Below are positions 32,332 to 45,207 of a stretch of 57,500 bases of DNA, piece by piece. The notes below the pieces were generated by a model. That model saw only the letters and a list, made by a program, of their open reading frames with translations, was not told where the DNA came from and did no database searches. The position numbers and the translations under genes are program-made. Position 1 is the stretch's first letter. Each line of letters opens with the position of its first letter. This DNA is from Symbiodinium natans (Eukaryota; Sar; Dinophyceae; Suessiales; Symbiodiniaceae), in assembly GCA_905221605.1 (NCBI GenBank), contig CAJNDS010000149.1, positions 1 to 57,500 on the forward strand, written 5' to 3'.

Positions 32332-33960
32332 CTGGCTTCTTTGTTCTTTTCTTACACACGTGACAAATGAACACACAAGAGGACAAGCAAAAGAAGTAAA
32401 TGGACGGGAAAAGAAGGGAGGATGGATTGTTTTGTTCGTGGCAAGGAGGGCCCCCCCCCCCCCCCCCCCCCCGTAGAGCAGGGCTGAGTGCCCTTATACC
32501 CTTTCTGTTGCTTTCTTTCGCTCCTGCATTCCTATGTCTTCTGTCCTTTTGCTTGTAGGAGATTCAGGGGAACAGCTAGAAAGGAGACGAAAGGAGGAAA
32601 AAGTTTTCCTTGTTCCTTTTCGCTGCCCTTGCTCTTGTCTTTTCTCATTCAGCGAGAGAGGAAGAGATTGTAGGAGGAAAGCTGCAAAGAATGGACCAGA
32701 GTGTGCTTCTCTCTTATCGTATTGAGAAAAATGAGACGGAAAACATTGTTTTGTCCCATGCAAAAGGGGGCTAGAGCAGGGTTGATTTCCCGTATTCGCT
32801 CTCATTTGCTTTCTTTCTCTCCTGCGTTCGTATGTCTTCTGTTCTTTTTTTGAGGAGATTCAAAGGATAGATAAGAAAAACGGAAAAGGCTTCCCTGTCC
32901 AGTTTCGGTGTCCTTGATCTTAACAGTCTTGTCTTTTCTCAGTCAGCGAGAGAGGAAGACACAGTAGAAGGGAAACAAAAGGAATGGACAAGAGTGCTTC
33001 TCTCTGTTCTCTTCTTGAAAAACAATGGATAAATAAGCGGAAGAAGAAGAAACTCTCTCCCCCTTGTTCTCGAACTTGTTCAGCTCTCTTCTTGCAGAGT
33101 AGCAACATGAACACGCAAGGAAAACTTATCTTCTAGTTTCATCCTTCGTTTTCTCTCTTGTCTCTCTTCTTTGTTCCTTTCTTATAGACGAGAAGCAAAC
33201 GGATGAGAAAAGATGGAAAAAGACATTCTTTGGTTCGCTGCAGAAGGTGGGAAGAAAACAACAAGGCTTCCCTTTGCTCTTTTTGTGAAAGTCGGGTACA
33301 CAACAGGGTGAAGAAATTCCTTCTCCCGTCTTATCCATGTGCTTTGTTTATCTCCTTACAGAAAGGCAAGAAGCACATAAGGCAAGCCAATTTCATTCAC
33401 TACTCATCCTGCATTTTTTTTGTTTTCCCACTTCTTTCGCGCTCTTCTTACAGCAGAGAAACTGAACATGCAAGAATACACACCAATCTCGCCGCCATCA
33501 TCCTCTCTCTTCTCTCTTGTCTCTCCTCGTTGTTCTTTTCTTATACACGAGACAAATGAATACAAGAGAGGACAAGGAAAGTCGAAGCAAATAGACGGAA
33601 AAGAGGGAAGGATGCATTGTTTTGTTCGTGGCAAGAAGGTCCCTTCCCCCCCTAGAGCACGTTCTTTTGTTTGTAGGATCTTCGCGGGAATTGGTAAAAT
33701 AATCAAAGTGTGCAAAGGGACGTGACGGAAGCTCCATTTGCACCCTTTCCTTTTCTGTCTTCTGCAAAGGGAAAAGCGGCAGGCAAGACACAAACCGAGG
33801 ACAAATGAACAAACGATGAGAAGAAGCGAACGTCATATAGACAGAAAAGGCTATCCTTCTTGTTTCCCATTGCTTTTCCATCGCTCTCTTCTCTCTTCAA
33901 TTCTACCCAGATATCTTCTTTTCCCTTTTGACGAGAAAAATGGGGAAGAAGGTCCTTTCT

Positions 33961-35380
33961 CTTTTTCCCTCGTGTTTTCTCAAAAAACGAACGGTGTATG
34001 CGTTGTGTGAAACGGCAGAATTTCTACCCGCGTCGTGCAGGTATATAGGATGTATGTGTTGCATGAACAGCTAGAATGTCTACCCACGTCGTGTACGCGT
34101 ATAGCGTATATGTATTGTATTGTATATCAAATAGAGAAATGGAGAGGAAAGGGCGGCAATCCTCAAACCGGAAGACTAGGAAGTTTTTGAGGGCATTGGA
34201 CCATGCGAATACACCTTTATATGTAACCCCGAGGCAGCGAGATTATTGTGAGCAAGTGTCCTGTCACCATGTTCTGTGTTCTGGGCCTCACCACAAGCCT
34301 GACTTGCTCGCAAGTATGTGGGTTTTCATGTCAGTGTTTCCCAAAGGGTCACCCAAAACAGCTATCATTTCTCAATAGGACTCACACATGGTTTATCCCC
34401 AAGAATCACAAATAAATATCTCATAAACCCTACTCGCATGAGGTTTAGATGTCTAAACACCGTTTTCGATTAAGGCCTAGGGTCAGACCCTATTCCAAGA
34501 TTTACGTATGCTTCTCTAGGTTTTAGGGACAGACATACCTTAGACCTAAACCTGTTCCTTTACAACGTTTAAGGCCAAAACGTATGCATGAACCTTGTTG
34601 GTTCAAGTTTTTGCGCCAGACACTGAGGTCTATTCATTCTAGATTCCTAAACCACGCGGCTGGGCAAGACGAGGTTGCGGGAGAGGGAAGGGGGGGAGGG
34701 GCGCGGGACTCTGGGGCTGATAGCTTTATTCTTAAACCTTACTTGCTGAACCTTATGGCTGAAGCTTATTCGTTTAATACTTAAGCCTAACCCTATTCCT
34801 AAACCTTATTCGTCTAAGGGTTAGGACCAAACCTTATTCGTTGAAGATTTAGTGATTTCAGTTCAGGTGCAGGGGAAACAATGAGTGAACGTTTCGCCGG
34901 GGATATCAGGGGGAAAAAATAGCTTCCCTTGGAAAAAATCAGGGGAAGGGGAACCGAAACCGCAAGACGTGTCAAGGGGCTTCTGCAAAATCGAGGGGAA
35001 AAAAGAGGACGTCCAAGAATTTCAAGGGAATCAGGCCTAAACTCGAGGGACTCGAGCCGAAATTGAGGGGAATAATCTTTGCATTTTTTCAGGAGACAAA
35101 GCTCGAAGAATGTTTTCGCGGGAAGATTGTTGATACGTAACGAATATGCCACAGAGGCCCCTTAAGATTTGAAAAGGGCCCTTACATTCCTTAAAACCCT
35201 TGGAAATTGAAAAGAAACAATTATTCTGGGGAAGTATCCTGTCCATTTCAATTTGTAAAAACCCTTGCTGACCTTGAAATGTTAACAAAAGCCTCTAACT
35301 TTCTAAATTGTTCAAACAGGCGGGGCCTTTTCCCCAAAAGATAAAATTGTTTTGTTGAAACAGAAGGAAATATAGCTAGC
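33961..35380. other. No gene; CCTAAAC-like motifs
   Basis: 34080-34380 is open for 100 codons (MSTHVVYAYSVYVLY and onward) without a match. From 34430 to 34850 CCTAAACCTTATTC-type motifs recur, probably decayed repeat. 34860-35300 holds AGGGGAA motifs (GGGGAAAAAA, GGGGAAGGGG) in a loose repeat. Confidence 0.5.
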
Positions 35381-35389
35381 AATATGGCT

Positions 35390-37205
35390 AGCAAATCCAA
35401 TCGATTCGCGTGCCTCCTTTTAACGAGGGCATGCCAATCACACCAGTTTTATCCGTTGAGTTTTGTTGAGCAACAAGAAGGCGGACAAAACTTGGTATGA
35501 TTCGCGCGCCTTTGTATTTGCTTGTGCAAGGAGGGCGCGCGAATCACACCAGATGTTATCCGCTGAGTTTTTGTGGTAAATTTGAGCTACAAGAAGGCGG
35601 ACAAAATTTGGTGTGATTCGCTCGCCTCCGCTTTTGCTGGCCAAGGAGGGCTTGCGACGAATCACGCCAGATTTAGTCCGTTGAGTTTTTGTGGTAAACT
35701 TGAGCAGCAAGAAGGCGGACACAATTTGGTGTGACTCGCGCGCCTCCGTTTTTTGCTTGTGCAAGGAGGGCGCGCGAATCACACCAGATTTTTTCCATAT
35801 TAGGCATTTATCAACTAGAAATTTCGGCGAGACCTGCGCCCATGCCCCCACCCCTCACCCCCCAACCCTCCATCAACCCTCAACCCCTAACCCTCCATCA
35901 ACCCCCAACCCCATGAGCCAAAGTTTAGGGTTTACGGTTTGAGGTTTTCAGGTCTCAATAATAGAAAATTACGGCCCAAAATTTAAACCATCCTAAGATA
36001 CATGTTTTTTCATGAGAAAATCAACCCATTCAGAGTTCAGAAAAATCTGAATGGCTGAAAGCCAAACTCCTAAATTCCTAAATTCCTAATGCCAGGAATT
36101 TGGGAATTTAGGAATTTCAAGGAATGTCAGAAGTTCAAATAATTTCGGGATTCCGATGGCGGCGTGCCGGAAACCCAGAAGAAGTAGAACTTCTGAAATT
36201 CCTCGAAACTCCTAAAACTTCCTAAATTCCTAATTCCAGGAAATTAGGAATTTAGGAATTTCGGCTGAAGGCCAAAACTCCTAAATTCCTAAATTCGGAC
36301 TGGTTTGGCTTGTTGAAACAAAAGGAAATATGGCTAGCAATATGGCTAGCAAATCCAATCGATTCGCGTGCTTCCTTTTAACGAGGGAATGCCAATCGCA
36401 CTAGAGTTTATCCGCTGAGTTTTGTTGAGCAACAAGAAGGTGGGCAAAACTTGGTGTGATTCGCGCGCCTCCGTATTTGCTTGTGCAAGGAGGGCGTGCG
36501 AATCACACCAGATGTTATCCGCTGAGTTTTTGTGGTAAATTTGAGCTACAAGAAGGTGGACAAAATTTGGTGTAATTCGCGCGCCTCCGTTGTTTTTGCC
36601 TGCGCAAGGAGGGCACGCGAATCACACCATATTTTATCCTCTGGGTTTTTGTGGTAAGTTTGAGCTACAAGAAGGCAGACAAAATTTGGTGATTCGCGCG
36701 CCTTCGTATTTGCTTGTGCAAGGAGGGCTTGCGAATCACGCCAGATTTAGTCCGCTGAGTTTTTGTGGTAAACTTGAGCAACAAGAAGGCGGACAAAATT
36801 TGGTGTAATTCGTTCGCCTCGGCCTCCGTTTTTTTTGCCTGCGCAATCAGGGCGCGCGAATCACACCAGATTTTATCCTCTGGGTTTTGTGGGAAATGTG
36901 AGCGACAAGGACGGTAATTCGCGCGCCTCCGTTTTTTTTGCCTGCGCAAGGAGGGCGCGAGAATCACACCAGATTTTATCCTCTGGGTTTTGTCGGAAAT
37001 GTGAGCGACAAGAAGTCGGACAAAATTTGGTGTAACTCGCGCGCCTCCGTTTTTTTTGCCTGCGCAAGGAGGGCGAATCACACCAGATTTTATCCTCTGG
37101 GTTTTGTCGGAAATGTGAGCGACAAGTCGGACAAAATTTGGTGTAATTCGCGCGCCTCCTTTTTTTTGGCCTGCGCAAGGAGGGCGCGCGAATCACACCA
37201 GATGC
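35390..37205. repeat. 117 bp hairpin satellite, about ten units in two blocks
   Basis: GCGGACAAAATTTGGTGT recurs at 35481, 35597, 35715, 36440, 36556, 36675 and 36789, then in shorter units to 37190. Each unit contains GGTGTGATTCGCGCGCCTCC and its reverse complement around TTTTGCCTGCGCAA, so each forms a stem of about 20 bp. The two blocks are split by 35810-36310, which has TTTAGGG-like motifs (35880-35950) and CCTAAATTCCTAA/TTAGGAATTTAGG fold-backs. The leader at 35352 recurs at 36310, so a segment of about 0.96 kb is duplicated. Confidence 0.93.
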
Positions 37206-37552
37206 AAAAACACGAGGGTTTTGGCACCGTGCCAACGCCGAAACCCGCAGAGGGTTGTCTGCGCCCACGAAAAAAAGTACCAAAAACGACGGTTTTAGCA
37301 CCGCCGCCAGGCGATTACCCGCAGAGGGTTGTCCGCGCACAGAAAGAAACGTCAAAAAACGACGGTTTTCGCACCGCGACCACGCCGAAACCCGCAGAGG
37401 GTTGTCCGCGCAAATCAAGAAACGTCAAGAAAGACGGTTTTAGCACCGCGACCACGCCGAAACCCGCAGAGGGTTGTCCGCGCACAGAAAGAAACGTCAA
37501 AACACGACGGTTGTAGCACCGCGACCTCTCCGAAACCCGCAGAGGGTTGCAA
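37205..37552. repeat. 73 bp tandem repeat, five units
   Basis: CCGAAACCCGCAGAGGGTTG occurs at about 37238, 37312, 37385, 37457 and 37531, a period of 71-74 bp. Between them lies GAAACGTCAAAAACGACGGTTTTAGCACCG. Confidence 0.95.
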
Positions 37553-37714
37553 TCCCGATTGGCGATGTCAACCCAGCCCGCCGCCTTCGAAAGAGTAATT
37601 TTAATTAAGAAATCTAGGACTGGGTACGAAGTTCTACTAAATTCTACGAAAATTCTACTAAAATCTCGTAACGCCTATGAAATTGTACTAAAATGTACTC
37701 AAATTGTGAATTCT

Positions 37715-37830
37715 ACTTTATGCACTTGACTCTACGCACTTGACTCTATGCACTTGACTCTAAGCACTTGACTCTATGCACTTGACTCTATGCACTCGAC
37801 TCTATGCACTTCATGCACTTCACTCTATGT
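37715..37830. repeat. GCACTTGACTCTATG 15-mer array
   Basis: Seven or so units with minor changes. Upstream 37600-37700 has a looser TACTAAAAT(T)CTAC repeat. Confidence 0.93.
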
Positions 37831-37889
37831 TGTTGGGTCAGAGGGCTCCGCACAGAAGAACCCTTCGCGATGCTTTCGGGAAAAATACT

Positions 37890-38350
37890 CAAACCCCCCA
37901 AACCCCCCAAACTATTTACACCATGTAAACTATCTACACTATCTTGACTATCTGAACTATCTAAACCCCCCCACCTGGTTTAGATAGTTTAGATAGTTTA
38001 GATATTTTAGATAGTTTAAATAGTTTGGGCCTCTCCCCCAACTATCTAAACTGTCTAAACCCTCCCCTGGTTTAGATAGTTTAGATAGTTTTGATAGTTT
38101 GGGTAGATTTGGGCTCCACCAGGACCCCCCCCCCCCCCACCAAACTATCTAAGCTGTCTAAACACCCCCTGGTTTAGATAGCTTATATAGTTTAGATTGT
38201 TTAGATAGTTTGGGCCTTTCACCCACTATCTAAACGATCTAAACTATCTAAACTATCTAAACCCTCCCCTGGTTTAGGTAGTTTGGATAGTTTAAGTAGT
38301 TTTGGGTTCCGCCCGGGAGCCTCCCAAACTATCTAAACTATCTCAATCTC
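37890..38350. repeat. TTTAGATAGT decamers in both orientations
   Basis: AAACTATCTA and TAGATAGTTT runs alternate around CCCCCC/CCTGG cores, giving at least four potential hairpins (for example 37950-38000 and 38030-38100). CCTAAACCC-like motifs follow at 38368-38398. Confidence 0.93.
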
Positions 38351-38453
38351 GGGTCCCTCAATCCTAAACCCAAAAACCCTGAACCCGAAACCCTGCCACC
38401 TTTCGTGTTTTTGTATGTCGAGCATGTTTTTCTCAGGTAGTGGTGCTGGCGTC

Positions 38454-38522
38454 ATGCGGCTTCTCTTTCTCGCATTGCTGATAGCTGAGTTGAGTCGCAA
38501 AAAGGCCCCTCAGGGAACCCAG
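38454..38522 (+). CDS. Candidate first exon with a signal-peptide-like start
   Basis: ATG opens MRLLFLALLIAELSRKKAPQ, a hydrophobic run after a basic residue, and reaches CCCAG|GTATTG after 23 codons. An upstream CTCAG|G could be its acceptor. No downstream exon is identified, so this rests on one hydrophobic stretch. Confidence 0.25.
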
Positions 38523-38823
38523 GTATTGCACTCGTTTTTGTCGTGTTCGGGTGGGGTTCTAAGCTAAGCGTGAGCCCATGCTTCGGCGTCTGCATCCGCA
38601 ATGTTTCTCAAGGGAATCACAACACTTTCGAACACTGTTAAACAACACTTCAGAAAGCCAGCACTTTAGATCCGTGTAGATCGTGCGTGTGGGCGACGTG
38701 GCAATCGCTGTGTGGATGGTGGCTTGATCGCACTGGTGGTTGGGATGCCGTTGGGCCCCTCTATGCCTTGAAGAAACAAAGAAAGAAGGCACATGCAACA
38801 ATATCAACAGGGGCTGTCACAGA

Positions 38824-38833
38824 CGCTCTCTCA

Positions 38834-38866
<33 letters not shown>

Positions 38867-38871
38867 CCTCT

Positions 38872-38903
<32 letters not shown>

Positions 38904-38913
38904 CTCTCTCTTG
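38824..38913. repeat. CT simple repeat
   Basis: CTCTCTCT with TTCTC interruptions, 90 nt. It could be an intronic p-tract for a downstream AG. Confidence 0.93.
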
Positions 38914-40069
38914 CTTAAAGCTTCGGGCCGAGCCGAGGTTCACAGGGGCAGTGCGCGTTGCGCGCTTTCCACTGGCCCCACATTGCGCTGTGACCACCGT
39001 GAAGGTCTGAGATGAACGCGTCAGGGCCATCTCCCACTCCATCTCCCACTGGGCTTTTGTGGGCGCCTTTGGCGCCTTTCCTTTCTTTGCCTTCCCTGGC
39101 TGTGGCCATGGTTGTGTCAAGGCTCGGAATGACGCTCGAGCTCACGCAGTTCACGCGCTTGGGATGTGGGGAAGGCTTCGAAGGGGCACCGGCAGATGGC
39201 ACATATGGCACATAGTGCAGGAAGTACGGGAGGCATACCAGGCACTTGACCAGGCATACCAGCCACTTCTCTCAGAGTGGATGTGGAAAAGCTGCAGCAG
39301 GCAGGTGTGTGGCGGCCCTTAGGCTTCACTCATTCTGGCAAAACCATCCGACATCGCCACCATTGAGCCAGTGTGAGGGCAGTGAAAGCCCCCAAAGTCG
39401 GCTTCCTCAAGTGCCCAAGTCGTGTGCACGCACGTGACCCATGCCACTTGTGCCACTTGTGTACATTCTGAAGGTTAGCACATCCCCGTCCCTGTCACAC
39501 ATGTTACCATCGTTACCATCGTTATCATCGCCATTCGAGAAAGAGATCCCGCACCGTCAAGTTCCAAGCTCTGGCAGCTCTGCAGAGTCTTTCCAGGTCC
39601 TTAAGCCAAGGGAAAGGCACATGGCGCACTGCTTTGACTGTGAGATGCGACGTGCATCGAGTTCCGTGCGAGGCCGTGTGAGGCGCCCGGTTTTTTGGCT
39701 AGCGAAGCCTTGAACACAGCAGACTCCGGACTCCTGGTCGCTCCCGTGTTGTCGCTCCCGGTCTCGTAAAGAGCATGCAGACAGGCTGCCCTGCAGACTC
39801 CCTGCCTCATTATCCTCATTCCAATCATTTTGACTTCTTTCTGCTCAGACTCCCTGAGAGTTGAATCTCAAGGCCTCATTGTCGAGAGAGAGGTTTAAGT
39901 GCTCTCATAAGTGCCCTCTCATCCAGTGCTCTCTGGCTCCAAGACTCCAAGCCTGACTGCAAGCCTGGAATGCCCAGGATGAGTCTAAGATGAGATGCAA
40001 GGCTCGAGGCTCTGCAAGGGCTGCAGCGATGAGATGACTCGCAGGTGACGTAGCAGTTACTCGCGCCAG

Positions 40070-40234
40070 GCGCTTGGCGAGAGGCTGATGCCTGGCAAGG
40101 TGCCGGTGGAGAGGCGTAAATTCAACGAGATGCCGATCTCGGCGATCTCTCAGAGCCAGATGCCCTGCTGTTTCTGCGAAGGTGGGATTAAGTCTCAGTG
40201 GCCCCATCCTGGCTGTGGCTTTGCGAAGCTTTAA
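40070..40234 (+). CDS. Candidate terminal exon, Cys/His-bearing
   Basis: After CGCCAG|G the frame runs 54 codons to TAA. It includes KVPVERRKFNEMP and a CCFCEGG...HPGCGF cluster that could bind zinc. No family is recognised, and the opposite strand is also open for 169 codons. Confidence 0.3.
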   Translation, partial: ALGERLMPGKVPVERRKFNEMPISAISQSQMPCCFCEGGIKSQWPHPGCGFAKL

Positions 40235-40413
40235 GGATGGTTGAGGTCTCCATAGAGGATGGTGCCATGTTGGCTCCCTTGGCTCCGTTGGCTCCACGCC
40301 AAGATGTGCCAACTGTGTGCCAACTGAAGGTGACCAAGGTGACCCACCGCCCGCTTCCCTTTCACCTAGGGCACCTCGGGCCTTGCAGGCCTTGCACCTT
40401 TTCCTTGTGGGCA

Positions 40414-40575
40414 ATGGAAGCTCCTCTGTTGCCTTTCATTGCCGTTTCTTTGGCTGCACTTTCGCTGCATGCTGTTGCTGCACACTTTCCTAACGGTTTC
40501 CAACTCTTCCTCACACATTGGCGGCTAACGTATCCCGGGCACGAGTCCCTGGCCGTCAGCGGTTGCCTTGTCTAG
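40414..40575 (+). CDS. Candidate small secreted or first-exon product, 53 aa
   Basis: ATG opens MEAPLLPFIAVSLAALSLHA, which looks like a cleavable signal peptide; the frame ends at TAG. No partner exon or homologue is recognised. Confidence 0.25.
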   Translation: MEAPLLPFIAVSLAALSLHAVAAHFPNGFQLFLTHWRLTYPGHESLAVSGCLV

Positions 40576-41821
40576 AAACACTTCTTGTGAAGGCAGTCTG
40601 AAGGTGTATGCTCGCAAGGGGTCGCAGCACTTAGGTCTGAATGCACAGTGAGGTCTCCACGCTCGTCTTACGCTTTTGCAGTCTGTCACATGACTCTGAG
40701 GGACGGCGTTCTTGAGTTGTAAGCATAAGCGTTGCCATGTAAGCCGGCAGCTGCGGCAGCAGCCGCGGCAGGCAGCCCAGGCAGCCCAGGCAGCCCACGG
40801 GTGGACTTGCCATGACTTGCCCCCCTGCCCGGCTGGAGCGCAGACTTGCTGCTCTGCTGAGCGCAGATCTGAGCAGCGCAGAGCAGCGCGTGAATGCATC
40901 ACCATGTCAATTCGGAGCAAAGAAGCTTTTTGAGAGAGCTCAAGAAGATGCCCCACAAGAAGGCTTTCAGCAGCGTTAGGCTGACTTGATGGACCCTCTG
41001 CCGGACCTGGGCCTGTAGCAGTGACGTAGCGCAGAGATGCGGGGAGCGCAGCGATAGTGGAGCAGGAGGCATTTTTGGAGAACAGAGGCAGAATGCAGCA
41101 GAGGCCCAGCTTTGCCCAACAGTTGCCAAAATTCGAAGCGCCCCTCGAAGCCCATGTAGACTCTTTTTCTCGCCAAGAAGTAGACCCCTTCTTTTCGACT
41201 GGTAGAGCTCTCACGTACCCAAGGCGCAGTGCAACCGGTCCCGGTCAGGCCGTGCAGAGGCAGCTCGAGCTGTTAAAGGCTTCAAGCTAGAAGACAGTTC
41301 TGAAAGCTGCTCAAAAGGAGCCCCTCGAATGGACTCATGAATGGACTCATGAAGGCCTGAAGGCCTGAAGGCCTGAATGCAGCGCGTCCTTAACGAATTG
41401 AAGCCGGTGGGGAGCATCAAGTTGTTCGGAGATCGAATCGAAGCACGGCTTGTGCGCTTTGAGGCATCGGCATCGGGTATGTTGCCAGAGCTCAGCATCC
41501 AGTGAATCCAGGAGGTTCCAGTGAGCTCAGAGCAAATACCTTTCTGTCAGAGGCGAGAAGGCACGGCAGGCACGGCACGTGGTGCACGCATGGCACATCA
41601 TGGCGCCAAGCTCGCCCTTCTCGACTGCCCTCCGCACCGCTGTGTGGCGCGCTGCGCCGTGCGGCCGTGCGCACGCTGTGTGGTCCGCTGCGAGGCGCGG
41701 TTGGGCCAGTTGGGTCAAATTGAGCCTCGTGCAAAGCCAGACAAAGACTCGAAACGCATAAGTCAAGGCCTGGCTGAAGCGACCGGATGACCAGAGGCCA
41801 GCCTGTTTTCAGGCTGTCTTT

Positions 41822-41893
41822 GGATTGCTTGGCCTTCTTTGGCCCCCTTGGCCCCCTTGGCCCCCTTGGCCCCCTTGGCCCTCTTGGCCCCGC
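41822..41893. repeat. CCCCCTTGGC decamer repeat
   Basis: About six units of GGCCCCCTTG. Confidence 0.9.
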
Positions 41894-42014
41894 ATGAACA
41901 CACCTCGTTCGAGGCGAGGAACAACACGCACAACGCTCATTGCCGCACACGTGATCCTTGACAGAAGGTGACGCGACGCATAAGCTTCTCGTAATCTAGA
42001 GCAGACTAGAGAAG

Positions 42015-42114
42015 GCTGTCGCACAGTACACACTGGAGAGTCTTGCTCAGAAAGAGTTCTTCCGAGTCCTTCCACTCTTTGGCCAGGAAATTGAGACCAG
42101 CTGGAAACGCCGAG
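42015..42114 (+). CDS. Candidate internal exon
   Basis: A 100 nt segment between AAG|G and a GT donor reads AVAQYTLESLAQKEFFRV and LFGQEIETSWKRR, with a balanced amino-acid mix. There is no family match. Confidence 0.3.
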
Positions 42115-42223
42115 GTGCAGAAAAAGGCTCAGGCTCCGCCACGCTCAGCGCCGCCTGCGGGACTTTGGTCTCCAAGTTGCTAGGAGCCAACGGAGCCCTC
42201 CACCTTTTCTCAGGCGGTGTTGC

Positions 42224-42290
42224 ACACGTTTCACGCGTTGCACGCGTTGCACACGTTGCAGGCGTTGCACGCGTTGCACGCGTGGCGCAC
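42224..42290. repeat. CGTTGCACG-type repeat
   Basis: GCACGCGTTGCACACGTTG units, about seven. Confidence 0.88.
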
Positions 42291-42417
42291 AGTCAAGGAG
42301 CCCCTTGAGTGAGTGGGGCCCTAATGTGCTTCTAAAAAGCGCTTAGTCTCCAGTCTGAGTCTACTCAGTCCCCTTTCTTGCCTGCTCTTGGACTTGGTCG
42401 TAGGTTTTCCCGGTGTT

Positions 42418-42504
42418 CGCGGCGTTCCCGGTGTTCCCGGTGTTCCCAGCTGCCCTTGCTGCCCTTGCTGCCCTTGCTGCCCTTGCTGCCCTTGTCCCGT
42501 CTCT
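42418..42504. repeat. GTTCCCGGT and TTGCTGCCC nonamer repeats
   Basis: Three GTTCCCGGT units, then five TGCCCTTGC units. On the minus strand this reads GQQGQQ and GTPGTP, collagen-like, which I take as a repeat artefact. Confidence 0.9.
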
Positions 42505-44505
42505 GTCTCGTCCGTCTCGTCCTGTGTCGGCTTCTCCGGGCGGGTCCGTGCAGACAGTTGCTCCCCATGCCTGGAGCAGAAGAGCTTCCTTTGGCTTAGC
42601 AGGACCGTTCGGACCGTTTGGCTATGTTGGTTGTAAGTCTTTGGCTTGAGCTCAGCTAATGCAGCGTGCGCAGCGTGCGCATCGAGCCCGCGTTGCATCC
42701 GTTGTGCAGCCGCTGAGCACCATTTCGCAGCTTTCGCGTCAGCTCTCGGCCCGTTTACAGACCCAGCGGACCAGTACTATCCAGTACGCTCAAGAAAAGA
42801 GACCTACGAGACAAGAGAGAGGAAGAATGAACAAGGGCGTAATGAGCCTTCCATCTGTGTCCGAGACGTGAGCAAGCTTTGTCACCCTGGCGCGGTGGGT
42901 GGTGACACGGCGAGGACACGGTGATGGTATAACCGTTATGCCCACGGCTTCGTCTGCCAGCTTTTTTTGGGACTCTTTGGCTGCTGTGCGTCCGTGTGAC
43001 TGGTGCTGATGCCCTTAGAAGCCTTCCGTCTCGCGTGCTCGGCACTGGCATCATCGAAACCTCGGTTCCACCCAGCCTTCGAGGTCCCTGCGGTTTTCCT
43101 GCGGTCCCCCGAAAAAAAGAACTGCGTGCGGCCTCTGCAGGGACCACCGCAGTGCCAGAGCAGCCAAGGTGAAAAGGTGAAAAAGGCATGACATGGTGTG
43201 ACCAAGCAAAAGCGATGGCCTCAGGGCCTCACCGCCTCACAGCCCTCACGGCCCTCACGGCCCTCACCGCCTGCAAGTTGCAGCCGAAGTCCCGAAGTCT
43301 TGGTGTTAAGCCATGCAGCGCTTAAGGTGAAGGCGGATCTTCTTCAACTCCTGGGGCCCCAAGTCGTCCCAAGTCGTCCCAAGGTATGGATCTGCGCCTC
43401 GAGTCTGATTCGAATACCGAGCTGAGCCGAGCTGAGGCGCTGACGCCGTAAGCCCAGAGCAAGTGCAAAAGCCTAGGGCAAGAAGGAGCGGTGCTCAGCT
43501 TGAGCGTTTGAGCGAAGTGCCGTGGAGTCCTTAGAGTCCTCGTACAATGCAGGTCATGGCCATTGCGGGTGATGCTTGGGTCCTGCCTTCTTGCACTTCT
43601 CGATCTACGGCTTCAGCCGCTCTTCATTTACGAAGCGAAGAAGCACCAATTGCCAATACTCTCACATGGCAGCTAGAGCCCAGCTAGAGCCCAAGCCTTC
43701 GACTCCAAGTCGACCCCCAGAGGCCCAGAGTCGACTTCAGCATCATTTCACGCCGACGCGGGAGCTCCGCCTGTGATTTCGGAGTCTCCCCGCGAGTTCT
43801 GCTGAAGCGCACATGACCGCAACAGCCGCGCCAGCTGCGCAGCACCGCGTCGCCGTTTTTGGGAGCTGGAGCGGGCCGAGCGGGCGGAGCGGGCCGAGCG
43901 GGCGCTGTTGGCTGACTCATTGGCTCAACTCCTGCGCCCCGCTCTCCTTAAACCCGCTCTCCTACTCTCGCTGAGCCCTCGCCTGTCCCTCTCACTTCGC
44001 TCGCTGGCCTAGCCGGGTTGGATGAGAAACTCTGTGAAGTCTGAGCTGAACTCTGGACACGAGATAAGCAGTCACAACTCTTTCGCCATTCAGTCGGCCA
44101 TCCAGAGTTTTTCAGTTTCCGCATGTTTCCACCCTTTCAAGTTGTACCCGGTTTACCGCTCTTGAGGTATGGCGCGGCCTGTGCTCTGCCCGGCTCTGCC
44201 CTCCCACGTTATCAAGGCTTGAGGACAACTGGGTGGCTTTCCATTCTCCTTCTCTGTTTGGAGCTCGTCCCGACCCGTGAGAAGCTGGAAGAGCTGATGA
44301 GTTGAGGTCTGAAACGTAGCTGCTTGAGCTTCGTGAGTGATGTAGTTAATGTAGTTGACCAGCCAGTTTGCTGGGCGTCGCCGGGGTCACGTCTCTGTTG
44401 CGTGGCTGCACCATCTCGGTGCGTGCATCCGTTGCAAGCGAATGTAGTGCTCGACGCCGCCACCGGGTCACAGAATCTGTCATAATTTCTCATAGCCGCG
44501 TTCGG

Positions 44506-44638
44506 TGACGGTCTCACTTGGATGTAGCAGGGGATGAAGCTCTTAAGAGTGTTTTTGTCGAGCAAATGAATTCTCCGTTCCTAGACTCTGCGCTGATGAG
44601 CTCCTGTGTGCTGTCGCAGGCTGTCGCGGCTGTCGCAG
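44506..44638 (+). CDS. Candidate internal exon
   Basis: Open frame reading LDVAGDEALKSVFVEQMN and DSALMSSCVLSQAVAAVAG, then a CAG|GTGACA donor-like site. No family is recognised. Confidence 0.27.
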
Positions 44639-45207
44639 GTGACAAAGACCCCGAAGGCCCCCGTAGGCTGAAGGCCCCCTGAAGGCCCCCTGAGAAGGCC
44701 TTTTGTGAAGGCCCCCTTGAAGGCCCCTGGAGGCCATCACTTGGAATCTGCAGAAACGTGCAAAGTATCCGTCTGAGAACAGCTTTGCCGCAGCTCGAGG
44801 CGTGAGCAGCCCCCAAGCCCGGCTTTCAGCACATTCCACACACAATTCCAGTCTATAGAACACCCGCAGCTGAAGTTCAACTGGTTCTAAGTTAAACCCG
44901 GACACCACTCTCGTGAGTGCAGGCGGAGGCGGATCACAGCACTGCACAAGGCATTCCTGTCGTTCCGGTCATTGGAGCAACAGAAAAGTCCTGTCTCCCC
45001 CCCCCTCCTTGCAAAATGATGGCATCCTCGAATGGCTCCTGTGTGATACCCTCCGTCTAAGCTCGCGTCTCACTTCTCACTCACTTCTCACTCACTTCTC
45101 ACTCACTTCTCACTCACTTCAAGCTGCGAACAAATTTCGCCGACTTGACGAACTGCTGAGACTCCACTTCACGCCCAGTCGCACCCATCAGAAGCCCATG
45201 GTCCCGG

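Noticed and set aside
39059-39380. Frames reading VQEVREAYQALDQAYQ and VDVEKLQQAGV, briefly considered as a RAD51-type helix-hairpin-helix
   Set aside because: No following hairpin or Walker A motif could be found, and the two pieces are in different frames.
42321-42698. Collagen-like GQQGQQGTPGTP frame on the minus strand
   Set aside because: It is exactly the nonamer repeats at 42418-42504; flanking residues show no collagen or other domain.
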